The notes under the pieces were generated by a model. That model was not told the origin of the DNA. It worked only from the letters and a program-made list of their open reading frames with translations, and did not search any database. 64,000 bases of DNA from an uncultured Pseudodesulfovibrio sp. (GTDB lineage: Bacteria; Desulfobacterota; Desulfovibrionia; Desulfovibrionales; Desulfovibrionaceae), in NCBI RefSeq assembly GCF_963677845.1, contig NZ_OY782498.1:2487518-2551517 (forward strand), read 5' to 3'. A program made the position numbers and the translations under genes. Every line of letters starts with the position of its first letter. The stretch's first letter is position 1. Shown piece after piece: positions 1 to 8,947 of the stretch.

Positions 1-68
1 GGAACTCTCCAAAAATGAATGGAGAGTACAAAGTTACAATAACAGAGAAATAGCAAGAGGAGGACGCC

Positions 69-374
69 ATGAGTGACTATGAATACTATTTCAAAAAAGC
101 ACTGGAAATACTCCTTGAAATGGATGTCCTTGATGACAATGCCTCGATTGGTGTTGCTAAACAGATTATCGGCCAGGGCCTCGGCAGTCTATCTGAAAGG
201 CAATTCAAGGTATATCAACACTCTTTGTGCAATGAGGTTGAAGAACTCCAGGAATGCGAGGGATGCGGAGAAGACATTCCCCTTGAGGACTTGCAGGCAG
301 CATATGAATACGATTCTGACAAATTTATGTGCGTCGATTGCCGTGAGACCGACTGGAGAATTAACAACAGCTAA
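69..374 (+). CDS. Small zinc-ribbon-like hypothetical protein
   Basis: I do not recognise this 101-residue protein. The start is backed by a strong ribosome binding site (AGAGGAGG, 6 nt before ATG). The N-terminal 60 residues are predicted helical. The C-terminal part has two CxxC pairs (C63/C66 and C88/C91), which suggests one zinc-binding knuckle. A short hairpin (ACTCTCC/GGAGAGT, 4-27) lies upstream with no T-run. The next small gene is on the same strand 60 bp downstream. No function can be assigned; the length, zinc knuckle and setting are typical of accessory-region small proteins. Confidence 0.6.
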   Translation: MSDYEYYFKKALEILLEMDVLDDNASIGVAKQIIGQGLGSLSERQFKVYQHSLCNEVEELQECEGCGEDIPLEDLQAAYEYDSDKFMCVDCRETDWRINNS

Positions 375-434
375 CTGCCCAAGAGCCTGCCCGACGCTTA
401 ATTTGTGACAATCAATTAACACTCTGGAGTGACC

Positions 435-701
435 ATGCATCGCAAAGAAAAATTGACAAAAAAACTTTTGTTATCTCTGAGAACTGGAAATATCCTTTCG
501 TCAAATATCTATGATCGCAATAGCGATGACAGCTACCAAAGCGCAACGCTTGATATAGTGCCGGATCACAGTGACAGAGAAGCCCTATGGCAAGAGATAA
601 AACGCAAGAAAACCAACGGGCGACTTTGTTATATATACGACAGCAACGAGGCCTACGAGGAGCACCAGAAAGAACTTAATGCGATTATGGGGAAATCCTA
701 G
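435..701 (+). CDS. Hypothetical protein, 88 aa
   Basis: An unrecognised small soluble protein rich in charged residues. GTG at 429 is possible, but ATG at 435 is favoured because GGAG at 426-429 sits 5 nt before it and would overlap a GTG start. No membrane segment, signal peptide or metal motif is visible. It follows the zinc-knuckle gene on the same strand and is followed by a terminator at 782-820, so the two may form one short transcript. Coding status rests on the ribosome binding site and context only. Confidence 0.5.
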   Translation: MHRKEKLTKKLLLSLRTGNILSSNIYDRNSDDSYQSATLDIVPDHSDREALWQEIKRKKTNGRLCYIYDSNEAYEEHQKELNAIMGKS

Positions 702-781
702 ACACCGCACAAGGTAGCATAAAAAAAAAGTTGTTTTTGAACGGGATAAACGGGCTAGTGTTTAATAGCCCTAGAACTGAA

Positions 782-820
782 AAGGACATTACCCAGATCG
801 AGTAATGTCCTTGTTTATTT
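782..820 (+). terminator. Rho-independent terminator-like hairpin
   Basis: A perfect 11-bp stem, AAGGACATTAC (782-792) with GTAATGTCCTT (802-812), encloses a 9-nt loop and is followed by the T-rich GTTTATTTTAT. It ends the short plus-strand unit 69-701. Confidence 0.65.
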
Positions 821-955
821 TATGGCGTAGTTGATACCCCACGAACTCGCGGCCTCCGACGCAGCAAAACTTCAGCCATTCTACACTTAACAACTGATCA
901 TAAATATTACATCATATGGACACATTAGATCACATGCAGGACACATTGCGTCCAA

Positions 956-1336
956 CTAATCTTTTTTTATCACAGTGCAGTCAGGGTCAGCTTCACACTT
1001 TGCTAAAGCTTCCTTGACATCATCTGGCATTATATCGCGAACAATTGAATTTATTGCGGGCTCATAGGTTATCGTAGAGTCTGCATCGAACAGCTCCTCC
1101 CCTTCTTGGAAAGAGTTCACCGAGATAGCCCTGTAGAAATATTTCCCATCAGGAAACTCGTAAAAACCTTCTTTAAGCTCGTAGGATTTCCCCCGTTCGT
1201 CAGTGAGGGTAAATGATTTTGCAGTCCTGCCAGGATCCTTAAGAACAAACTGATGTGTATGAGTTATTTCTTTTGCAGCACACCCACACAATGCAACAAG
1301 AAAAACCAACATGACAGCAGTAAAAACAGACTTCAC
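956..1336 (-). CDS. Small exported lipoprotein
   Basis: This 126-residue protein begins with a lipoprotein signal: a basic start (MKS), a hydrophobic stretch and the lipobox LCGC, with the acceptor cysteine near residue 19. The mature part has no recognised domain; it looks like a small beta-rich domain (FTLTDERGKSYELKEGFYEFP). Two cysteines near the C-terminus (ADPDCTV) may pair. It lies between a plus-strand pair and the Mrr-like gene with no operon partner. Function unknown; membrane-anchored location is a safe inference. Confidence 0.65.
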   Translation of the reverse strand: MKSVFTAVMLVFLVALCGCAAKEITHTHQFVLKDPGRTAKSFTLTDERGKSYELKEGFYEFPDGKYFYRAISVNSFQEGEELFDADSTITYEPAINSIVRDIMPDDVKEALAKCEADPDCTVIKKD

Positions 1337-1480
1337 ATTAACTCCTTCATTTAATGAATTTAATTATGACAGCAGTAACAAATATTTTTCAGATTCTTGG
1401 CAAAACCCTTTTAATGTCGTACAGCTATCGACACATTCGCACATTGCATATCATTTATCAAAGCCTTTGAGAGGTCCCAG

Positions 1481-2335
1481 ATGGCTGGTCCGAAATTCAT
1501 CAAGTACATTCCACCTGTTGTCGCTGCCCTTCAAGAGTTGGGAGGGTCTGGAACCCCTTCTGAAGTTCGAGATATCATCATTCGCAATTTGGAGATTTCA
1601 GAAAAGGCTCTGGGTGAAAAGCTGAATGATGGCACTTCCCGATTTGAGAACCAGGTTGCTTGGGCTCGTTTTTACCTTGTTCATGCGGGGTACATTGGAT
1701 CCTCCAAGCGGGGGATATGGACATTGTCAGAGCAAGGGCTGGACGTTGAAAATGCAAAGGCAATAGATGCCATGCATCTCTTCAAAAAGGTTCGGGACAA
1801 GTTCGAAAAAGAGAAAAAGAAAAACGTTGCTGACTCCGAGGAAATCTCTCCGGAAGATGCAAGCCTGGGGACCGGGAATTCATATAGAAAGAAGCTGCTG
1901 GACAAAATTAAGTCCATGTCCCCTGGGGGATTTGAACGTCTGTGCCAAAGGTTGCTGCGGGAGTCCGGTTTTCAGAAAGTCGTTGTCACCGGTAAAAGCG
2001 GCGATGGCGGCATTGACGGCCATGGGATATTGCAAGTTAACCCGTTCGTCAGCTTTAATATTCTCTTCCAGTGCAAACGGTATAAGGATTCAGTTGCAGT
2101 CTCTCATGTACGGGACTTTCGTGGGGCGATGATGGGCAGAGCTGACAAGGGAATCATCCTCACGACCGGCACGTTTACCCATGACTCCAAGATGGAAGCC
2201 TCGCGGGATGGTGTGCCGCCCATCGAGCTTGTTGACGGGGAGAAGCTTGTCGAGATGTTCGAAGAGCTTGAATTAGGGCTTATCCCGAGAACAGTTTACG
2301 AGGTAGACGACGACTTCTTCGATGAGTTCGAATAG
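1481..2335 (+). CDS. mrr: Mrr-family restriction endonuclease
   Basis: This 284-residue protein has the two-part layout of Mrr, a modification-dependent (type IV) restriction enzyme. Residues 1-95 form the Mrr N-terminal winged-helix DNA-binding domain. Residues 145-265 form the PD-(D/E)xK-like catalytic domain, with FERLCQRLLRESGF, then GDGGIDG (174-180, metal-binding D179) and FQCKR (Q197, K199). A charged linker joins them. The length matches the family (~300 aa). It converges, with no gap, on the last gene of the type I restriction operon. That places a methylation-targeting nuclease beside a methylating system, so the two must tolerate each other's sites. Confidence 0.85.
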   Translation: MAGPKFIKYIPPVVAALQELGGSGTPSEVRDIIIRNLEISEKALGEKLNDGTSRFENQVAWARFYLVHAGYIGSSKRGIWTLSEQGLDVENAKAIDAMHLFKKVRDKFEKEKKKNVADSEEISPEDASLGTGNSYRKKLLDKIKSMSPGGFERLCQRLLRESGFQKVVVTGKSGDGGIDGHGILQVNPFVSFNILFQCKRYKDSVAVSHVRDFRGAMMGRADKGIILTTGTFTHDSKMEASRDGVPPIELVDGEKLVEMFEELELGLIPRTVYEVDDDFFDEFE

Positions 2336-3079
2336 TTACTCATTCAATAACATTTCAGACAACCCATCAAGCTTTGCCTTGACCGACTTCCATTCAGGCA
2401 TTTGACTAGCAAGAAGTTGGTAGTATTGAGGGCTGTGATTGTGCTCTTGAAGATGACAGAGTTCATGGAGCAACACATATTCAATGCAATCTCGTGGCGC
2501 CTTAATCAGGTGAGGGTTAAGAGAAACGATTCCTTTTGGAGAACAGCTCCCCCACTGCTTTCGCATTACCAGCAATCGCCACCTGGGCGGAGTGGCTACC
2601 CAGGGCAACCTCTTTGCCATAAGATTCATACGACGAGTGAAATACTTCTTGGCGTGAGCCCGGTACCATCCTGCTAACAACTTCTTCACGCGATCAATAC
2701 TGACATCCTCGGCTTCGACTCTAAGCTGACCCCGAGTTAGTTTTACACCGCCCTGCCCCCCATCAATGCGGACCACTTTCAGTTGGTAACGCCGTCCCTG
2801 ATAAAAATGACTTTCACCACTCACATATTGCCGTGGAAGAACAGATTCTCTTAGCTTCCTGGCATTCTCAATATGCCCCATCACCCATCGGGCTCGCTTT
2901 TGAACTGCTTGTTTAATCTGATCCAGTGCAGCATCTATTGGGGCATCAACCTGAACGGCACCATCGGGATGGACATGGATTGCTACTTTCTCCAACGGGC
3001 TTGGGACATAGCAGACTTGGTAACGAATACGCTCGTCACCATAGGTTAAAGTCTGCATGAGGCGACGGCTAGTTTCCAT
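2336..3079 (-). CDS. YgjP/SprT-like zinc metallopeptidase (DUF45)
   Basis: A 247-residue protein of the YgjP-like M48-related metallopeptidase family. The hallmark HELCHLQEHNHSPQYY (from residue 205) gives the HExxH zinc site plus the third histidine of the NHSP motif. The WGSCSPKG motif before it is also typical. The start overlaps the hsdR stop by 11 nt, so it is the last gene of the restriction operon. An internal ATG at 3058 is an alternative start. This family is often found as a type I restriction operon accessory; its substrate there is unknown. Turnover of HsdR is a tempting but unproven role. Confidence 0.85.
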   Translation of the reverse strand: METSRRLMQTLTYGDERIRYQVCYVPSPLEKVAIHVHPDGAVQVDAPIDAALDQIKQAVQKRARWVMGHIENARKLRESVLPRQYVSGESHFYQGRRYQLKVVRIDGGQGGVKLTRGQLRVEAEDVSIDRVKKLLAGWYRAHAKKYFTRRMNLMAKRLPWVATPPRWRLLVMRKQWGSCSPKGIVSLNPHLIKAPRDCIEYVLLHELCHLQEHNHSPQYYQLLASQMPEWKSVKAKLDGLSEMLLNE

Positions 3080-6000
3080 TGCTTAACCGAACTCGCGTAA
3101 TCTGGATGATATGTGCAAGCACCTCGTTAGCCTTCTCCAACCCCATCATTTTAAATAACCTTGGGAGAAGTCCCGCTTTAATGGCAGACTCTCTTGATTG
3201 ACGATTCACAGAATTCTCCTGAACCGCGTTGCCAACAATTGAATCAGCAGCCTTTGCCTCTTCGACAAGTTGCCCAACCTGCTCCGGCTCTAAATCCTTA
3301 AAATAGTCCTCACCGAGCACCAAGCGGAAGGTTCCGTAGTACGCTTTGGCAGCCTCACTGTCGCCAAGCTCGCCGGGTATGCCAGTGACGTCACGCTGTT
3401 TAACTTTTTCCTCAAACTCCTTGAGCAACGCATATTGCTTGTAGGGGTGATCGAACATCTTTTCAGCTTCAGAAATAGCTTCACGCAGAAGCTCGGAAAA
3501 CACTTTTTGCGCGTACGGATCATCTCCGAGACTCTGCTCAATTGTCTTCTTGACGCGGGTTCGAATGATATCTGTTTCGTTACGGGTCTTTTCTTTTGAC
3601 CACTTGGTTGGGTCTTCAATCTGCCCCATCTCATTGATAAGGTACCGCTCATCACTTTCATGGATTGTGTTACCCACGACTTGCTTATCTACCAAACGGC
3701 GAATCTGTTCTTCATAGACGCTATAGTCAACAGTCTCCTGTGCGTCCTGTCGAGCGATTTTACGAAGGTTTGTGAAGAAGCGGAGGTCCTTTTTGTAAAG
3801 AACAATATCCTTTTCGCTAAAGCTGCCATCCTCATAGAATGACCGCGAAGCCAAAGCGACCTTGAGGCACATACCGAAATCAGTCAGAGCCTGATAGAAA
3901 TCCTCTCGTACCTTCTGACGGGTATCGATGCTTGTACCCTCATCGTCATCCTCAAACTGAGGCATAAGCACCTGACGGTACTGCTCTTGGTCGTGTCTAT
4001 TCTTGACGCCTTTGAAGATACCCCACAACCGTTCATGGTAATGCGGAAGCTTCTTGTACTCTGTGTTGACCTGACTATAGAGCCCTTCGATATCATCAAC
4101 TTCGTACCCGGCCTGTGTTCGCTCCTGTAAGTCTTGATACTCCTTGAGGGTCGTATCAAGCTCCTTGAGAATACCCCGATAGTCAATCAGCAAGCCGTAG
4201 TCTTTGGCTTCATGTAAACGGTTCACACGTGCAATGGCTTGAAGCAAATTGTGCTCTTTGAGCGGCTTGTCGATGTACAGGACTGTATTTCTAGGCTCAT
4301 CAAATCCAGTGAGGAGTTTGTCTACCACGATAAGAATATCGACACCTTCATCGGTGGCGAAGCCCTCTACTACATCCCGCTCATACTCTTCTGGATTCGA
4401 CTTGCTAAGAACATCCTTTTTGTACCACTGCTGCACCTCAGGCAACGTTGATTCATCCACCTCGGAATTACCTTCTCGAGTGTCAGGAGGCGAAATAACA
4501 ATGGCACTGGTGACAAGCCCAGTCTGATCCAAATACTTCTTAAATCGAACAGCCGAGAGTTTGGAATCCGTCGCAAGATGCCCTTTCAATCCCATCTGCA
4601 TTGGCTTGATGTTGTCGGCAAAATGAGTGGCTATATCCCAGGCAATGAGTTCTATGCGGTTCTCCGATCCATATACCGCGCCCTTGTTGGCAAACTTTCG
4701 CTTAAGGTCTGCCTTCTGCTTCTCTGAAAGCCGTGCGGTGATCCTATCGAACCAGTTGTCTATGGCTTTCTCGTTGACATCAAGGCCGGGTTGCCGTTCC
4801 TCGTAAAGAAGCGGCGTGACTGTCTCGTCTTCCACTGCCCGCTGCATGGTGTAGGCATGAATAATCGGCCCAAATTTGTTCTGGGTCTTGTCGCCTTTTA
4901 AAAGCGGTGTCCCCGTGAATGCGATGTATGCGGCGTTCGGAAGCGCATTACGCATACGCTCGAAGGTTTCGCCGCCAGTACTGCGATGGCCCTCGTCAAT
5001 CAGGACAATGATCTTGTCGCTGGGATTATGACATTCGGGCAATTTCGTCGCTGTGTTGAACTTGTTGATAATGGAGAAAAGGATTCTGTCATCCCCCTGC
5101 CCAATTCGTTTGGCAAGTTCACGACCAGAACGGACCTTGGCCTTTTCGCCTTCCTTCTTGGTGGCGATAGCAGAGCCAAAAGCCCCACCAGTCAGAAACA
5201 CCTTGGCTAGCTGCTTCTCAAGGTCCACACGGTCAGTCACGATAAGCACTCGACAGTCACGTAAACCCGGCTCAAGCAGTAGAGCCTTGCTTAAAAAGAC
5301 CATGGTGAACGACTTGCCCGACCCTGTTGTATGCCAGATAACACCGCCGCCTCGGCTTCCGCTTTTGTCCAAGTGATTGACTCGTTTCAGCATGGCCTTA
5401 ATGCCGAATCCCTGCTGGTAACGGGCGACAATCTTGCCTACGCGTTTATCGAAGAGGATGAAATAACGAACCATCTCAAGTAGACGGTCTTTCTTGAGCA
5501 GGCTGACCAACAAAGTATCTTGCTCGGTAGGCAAAACCTCTTCAGACCAAAGAGCCTCAAAATACCTACGCATGTGAGCTGGACGATCAGCGAAAATGGC
5601 ATCCATTGTCTCTGGAGCAAGCGACATATTCTTAGTGTCATGGAAAATCTGCTTGTCGAGTTCCTCTTCCCTCCACTTGGACCAGAACTTCTTGGGCGTC
5701 ATGGTTGTGGCGTAACGGCCATCTGTGTTGCTGATGGCCATGAGGATTTGAGCGTAAGCGAATAGGTTTGGAATCTCGTCAATGCGCTGGTTACGGAGAG
5801 TCTGACTTATGCCTTCCTCGACCATATGCTTGTTCGGATTGCCGGAGTCAGGACGCTTGGCTTCAATGACAACCAACGGAATACCATTCACGAAGCAGAT
5901 AATGTCTGGAATACGCTTATGCGTTCCAGCAGAGGAGATAATTTCCATCTCTTCGGTGACGTGGAACAGGTTGTTTTCGGGGTTATCCCAATCAATGATT

Positions 6001-6359
6001 TGGATGGTAGCATTATGCTGTTTCCCGTCAGGCATGAACTCGGTGACTGTGATTCCCTGGTTCAGCTTGTCGTAGATATCCTCGTTGGCAGAGAGGAGCC
6101 CTTTGTCTTTGGATACAGTCAGACCGCTGATGGTCTGGCGGATACCACCGGCAGACGGCTCATACATTTCGCCCTTGTATTCAAAGCGTCTCGCTTGGAG
6201 GGCCCGAACCAGCTCATCCTTGAGCAACACCTCGCGATTGGAGCCGCGCTTGGAAAGGCATTCTCCGGGCGGGACATAGGTCCAGCCAAGATTGCAGAGC
6301 ATCTGCAAGGCAGGAATCTTGGCGCTATATTCTTCTCTGGTCTCAGGGGTCTGGTGCAT
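3069..6359 (-). CDS. hsdR: Type I restriction enzyme R (motor/nuclease) subunit
   Basis: The 1096-residue translocase and nuclease of the type I complex. The N-terminal nuclease domain shows PDIICFVNGIPLVVIEAKRP (D152, E166, K168: PD-(D/E)xK). The SF2 helicase motor follows with Walker A TTGSGKS (~344-350), DEGH Walker B (~455-458), the FTGTPLL motif and a C-terminal helicase lobe (LLTGFDEP, ARVNR). The C-terminal ~350 residues would dock to HsdM/HsdS. Length and motif order are complete, so it looks intact. It starts 9 bp after the DUF4917 gene ends, supporting co-transcription. ATP-driven DNA translocation and cleavage of unmethylated DNA is the known family role. Confidence 0.95.
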   Translation of the reverse strand: MHQTPETREEYSAKIPALQMLCNLGWTYVPPGECLSKRGSNREVLLKDELVRALQARRFEYKGEMYEPSAGGIRQTISGLTVSKDKGLLSANEDIYDKLNQGITVTEFMPDGKQHNATIQIIDWDNPENNLFHVTEEMEIISSAGTHKRIPDIICFVNGIPLVVIEAKRPDSGNPNKHMVEEGISQTLRNQRIDEIPNLFAYAQILMAISNTDGRYATTMTPKKFWSKWREEELDKQIFHDTKNMSLAPETMDAIFADRPAHMRRYFEALWSEEVLPTEQDTLLVSLLKKDRLLEMVRYFILFDKRVGKIVARYQQGFGIKAMLKRVNHLDKSGSRGGGVIWHTTGSGKSFTMVFLSKALLLEPGLRDCRVLIVTDRVDLEKQLAKVFLTGGAFGSAIATKKEGEKAKVRSGRELAKRIGQGDDRILFSIINKFNTATKLPECHNPSDKIIVLIDEGHRSTGGETFERMRNALPNAAYIAFTGTPLLKGDKTQNKFGPIIHAYTMQRAVEDETVTPLLYEERQPGLDVNEKAIDNWFDRITARLSEKQKADLKRKFANKGAVYGSENRIELIAWDIATHFADNIKPMQMGLKGHLATDSKLSAVRFKKYLDQTGLVTSAIVISPPDTREGNSEVDESTLPEVQQWYKKDVLSKSNPEEYERDVVEGFATDEGVDILIVVDKLLTGFDEPRNTVLYIDKPLKEHNLLQAIARVNRLHEAKDYGLLIDYRGILKELDTTLKEYQDLQERTQAGYEVDDIEGLYSQVNTEYKKLPHYHERLWGIFKGVKNRHDQEQYRQVLMPQFEDDDEGTSIDTRQKVREDFYQALTDFGMCLKVALASRSFYEDGSFSEKDIVLYKKDLRFFTNLRKIARQDAQETVDYSVYEEQIRRLVDKQVVGNTIHESDERYLINEMGQIEDPTKWSKEKTRNETDIIRTRVKKTIEQSLGDDPYAQKVFSELLREAISEAEKMFDHPYKQYALLKEFEEKVKQRDVTGIPGELGDSEAAKAYYGTFRLVLGEDYFKDLEPEQVGQLVEEAKAADSIVGNAVQENSVNRQSRESAIKAGLLPRLFKMMGLEKANEVLAHIIQITRVRLSNGN

Positions 6360-6368
6360 GGCGAATCC

Positions 6369-7430
6369 TTATGGGGTCTCCCACACTGCTGCGGAGGAGC
6401 TGTCGTAGAAATGGACCTCAAGATTTTCACGGCGTCGGGTCATGTTCTCAGCTCTGGCAATGATCGCCTGGCTACGATCCGATTCAGGATCGCCGTGCAA
6501 GCCGATGAAGAGTTTGCAAATCTTGCCACGCTCAATGGTCCTCAAAATATGCTCGTCATTTGGGGACAAAGACATACCGTGGATGAATAGGACGCCAGTA
6601 ATATTCGTGAAGCTACGGAGAGCCTTGTGGAGATAACCGCTATGCTCAATCTTCATCATTTTCTTATCAGCACTCCCCTCAGAGACGAAGAGCGGGAACA
6701 TACCGTTGTTGATTGCTTCGCGGGATTGATCGACGAGAGCCTCGTTGGTTCGGTTCCAGGTATACTTCCGCAGTTCGTGCCCAGCATCGAAGAGATGTAA
6801 CGCGCCGTGAAGGTAATAAACATTCTGATTGCGGGACTCTCCATTGTTCCAGATCACATACGGCGTATCCGGGTCGTCCATGTCACTCCGAAAGCCGTCA
6901 TCAAAATCAAGCTTCAACTCTTCGCCAAGCTCTGCCTTCTTGCCTTTCATGAGAGCCCAGTAAAGCAGGATGTCATAATTCAGCGTGTAGATCTTCCCGC
7001 GAGCATCGAGAAAGTTCTTCAAAAACCCAATGCAATGCGCGTACTGGTCATCAGTGATGTCAAAAGGCCGCTCAGGATGTTTCCCGGCAATGGTTTCAAC
7101 CAGAATCTCCTTGATGGCCTGGGCGTCCTCGGCCATCTGCCCAACAATCTGATCGCTCCCGTCTTGATAGCAGGGCAGAATCGTTGCAGCCCGCTCAAGA
7201 GCCCACACGACTTCTTCAAAATCAGTAGTACCCAGCCGATCGAACACGCCCTGGACGGCGGGCATATCGGCAAAGTTGGCTTCCGAGAACAGCGAGGTGT
7301 AGGTGAAGATATCCGGCCTGAGTGCGATACTGAAACCGTTACCCACCAGAAGGTGAATTTTGGCAGGATTATTCCTTACTCTTGTGGCCTGAGCCTGGGC
7401 CATGGCTTCTTGGAACGTGATTACGGGCAT
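6369..7430 (-). CDS. DUF4917-like protein with Sir2-like motifs
   Basis: A 353-residue protein matching my memory of DUF4917 (start MPVITFQEA, then LLVGNGFSIALRPDIF). Its motif series resembles the Sir2-like NAD-binding fold of phage-defence proteins: GNGFS (30-34), TLNYD (149-153), YLHGALHLF (206-214) and FIHGMSLSPNDEHIL (282-296). These correspond to the G-G-G-S loop, the TTNYD-type motif, the HG motif and the G-S-x-x-D motif. It sits between hsdS and hsdR in one operon. If the fold is right, NAD binding or NAD cleavage is possible, but no activity can be shown from sequence. Alternative: a nucleotide-sensing accessory without catalysis. Confidence 0.7.
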   Translation of the reverse strand: MPVITFQEAMAQAQATRVRNNPAKIHLLVGNGFSIALRPDIFTYTSLFSEANFADMPAVQGVFDRLGTTDFEEVVWALERAATILPCYQDGSDQIVGQMAEDAQAIKEILVETIAGKHPERPFDITDDQYAHCIGFLKNFLDARGKIYTLNYDILLYWALMKGKKAELGEELKLDFDDGFRSDMDDPDTPYVIWNNGESRNQNVYYLHGALHLFDAGHELRKYTWNRTNEALVDQSREAINNGMFPLFVSEGSADKKMMKIEHSGYLHKALRSFTNITGVLFIHGMSLSPNDEHILRTIERGKICKLFIGLHGDPESDRSQAIIARAENMTRRRENLEVHFYDSSSAAVWETP

Positions 7431-7456
7431 TAGGAACTATCCTTCTTAATGTAACA

Positions 7457-8689
7457 TCAGCTATGTGCAGTCCGGCGTTCACCAGATATGAGCTGCTGCA
7501 TAAGAGCGTACTTTTCTATCTCGATTAGTTCTTTTTTCTTTTTCAAGGCTTGTATTCTCAAATCAGCACTTCTTAGAGCTTTTCCAATTTTAATCATATT
7601 GTCTTGACTAGGGGCCTTGAACTTTACTTTTTTGAGAGCACTCATTGAGAGAACTGTCTGAGAAGTTCCCACGCTATATGAACCGACTTGCCTTTCTTTT
7701 AATTTCAGCAAACCCAACAGGAATTCATCAACACCGCCAACGACTTTGAAGACTGGATAATATATGCTTACAATACCTGTTATCCCCAAGTGATTTTTGT
7801 TGAACCGAAAAACACCATCATCGCTCCTTGAGCGATAGGTAATGTATTCGGGAGGGAGAATGTTGAACCCTATATTATTCTTCTCAGCTAATCGCCTGTT
7901 TCTAAAGTATGCATTCTGGCGAACCAAGCCCTCTCTAGAGGATGTGAGCACTTCATATTCGTCTTGAATTTTTGACTTATCTCTGTGCTCCTCTATAAAT
8001 TCAGACAACTGAACTGGCCGCCATATCTCATTGTCGCTTGGAAATTTTCTTTTTCCCTCTAAGAGCTGCTGCATCAGGGCTTTCTTCTCAAGCAGACAGT
8101 TCTTGATCATTCCATCCATGGCCCCAACTGCTCGATCCCATGTCGATAGGATTTGTGAAATTCTCTTCTGTTCAGCTATGGGGGGCAGATTAAACTCCCA
8201 CTTAAGCCACTGATCTAGCTTGAATATCATCTTCTCAACATGGACACCGATGCTTGAATGGAAGCATGTCTGTTGAAAGTATATTGAGTGAGAAAGGTAT
8301 TTCAGGAAGTCTAAATCTAATGCATCGCCAGCCTCAAGTACGGCATATTCGTTTGAAACAATGGCTTGATCCAATTCATCAGGAACCAACGCGCAAGCAC
8401 CATGGACTATTTGACGTTTTGAAATCAAAAAATCATTTGGCTTCACATAAAACTGAGATTTAACTTTAATATCTCTGCCAGTTAAAACACTCCTCTCTTC
8501 AGCCCCCCCTCGGCTTCGCTTCACCGTTACCAATTTGTATTCAGCGTCATCAGTCATATCTACGGGCCGCTTTACCTCGCACAGATGTGCACCAAGAGGC
8601 TCACGAGTCCAACCACTAGGCGTCTCGTAAAGCTTCGGGATGCCCGGCTGGACACTTTCCGGGAAGCTGCCATTTCTCTTCTTTGCCAT
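7457..8689 (-). CDS. hsdS: Type I restriction specificity subunit (full length)
   Basis: A 410-residue specificity subunit with two target-recognition halves, each ending in a coiled-coil spacer. The first half ends in the conserved LPPIAEQKRISQILSTWD motif followed by a helical stretch with MQQLLEGKRKFP. The second half is less canonical but ends in an equivalent repeat, YALMQQLISGERR. These twin repeats let one HsdS bridge two HsdM subunits and read a bipartite site. It lies between the KTSC gene and the Sir2-like gene. The first recognition domain begins with PSGWTREPLG, typical of the family. The recognition sequence cannot be deduced. Confidence 0.9.
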   Translation of the reverse strand: MAKKRNGSFPESVQPGIPKLYETPSGWTREPLGAHLCEVKRPVDMTDDAEYKLVTVKRSRGGAEERSVLTGRDIKVKSQFYVKPNDFLISKRQIVHGACALVPDELDQAIVSNEYAVLEAGDALDLDFLKYLSHSIYFQQTCFHSSIGVHVEKMIFKLDQWLKWEFNLPPIAEQKRISQILSTWDRAVGAMDGMIKNCLLEKKALMQQLLEGKRKFPSDNEIWRPVQLSEFIEEHRDKSKIQDEYEVLTSSREGLVRQNAYFRNRRLAEKNNIGFNILPPEYITYRSRSDDGVFRFNKNHLGITGIVSIYYPVFKVVGGVDEFLLGLLKLKERQVGSYSVGTSQTVLSMSALKKVKFKAPSQDNMIKIGKALRSADLRIQALKKKKELIEIEKYALMQQLISGERRTAHS

Positions 8690-8731
8690 AGGTATTTAAT
8701 CTCTTTTACGATTAACGGTCTTATTCAGCCG

Positions 8732-8935
8732 CTAGCATTGGTAATGGTCTTTAATATTGTTTTGATAGTAACGACCTTTTGACCCGGCATGGAGCAGCCT
8801 TTCAAAGACATGCTTAGGGACACCACAAAACGAGTACGGCTTGGAAGAAGATTTAAAGACAATCTCCATCCGCATGGAAGCCTCGTCATACCCGACAGAC
8901 TTAATTGCACTTGATGACACTGCGTGATGAATCAT
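8732..8935 (-). CDS. KTSC domain protein
   Basis: A 67-residue single-domain KTSC protein: SSAIKSVGYDEASMRMEIVFKSSSKPYSFCGVPKHVFERLLHAGSKGRYY is given here only by its key parts, namely SSAIKSVGYD near the start, the YSFCGVP turn and the SKGRYYQNNIKD end. This family is a small beta-rich domain of unknown function seen in mobile and phage-related loci, sometimes fused to nucleic-acid enzymes. It lies between the HEPN-like gene and hsdS, in the same direction, so it is likely part of the operon transcript. Confidence 0.8.
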   Translation of the reverse strand: MIHHAVSSSAIKSVGYDEASMRMEIVFKSSSKPYSFCGVPKHVFERLLHAGSKGRYYQNNIKDHYQC

Positions 8936-8947
8936 ATGGCGCTCCCT

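Noticed and set aside
5826-6590. 254-aa frame opposite hsdR and the DUF4917 gene
   Set aside because: Spans two real genes on the other strand and has no translation signal.
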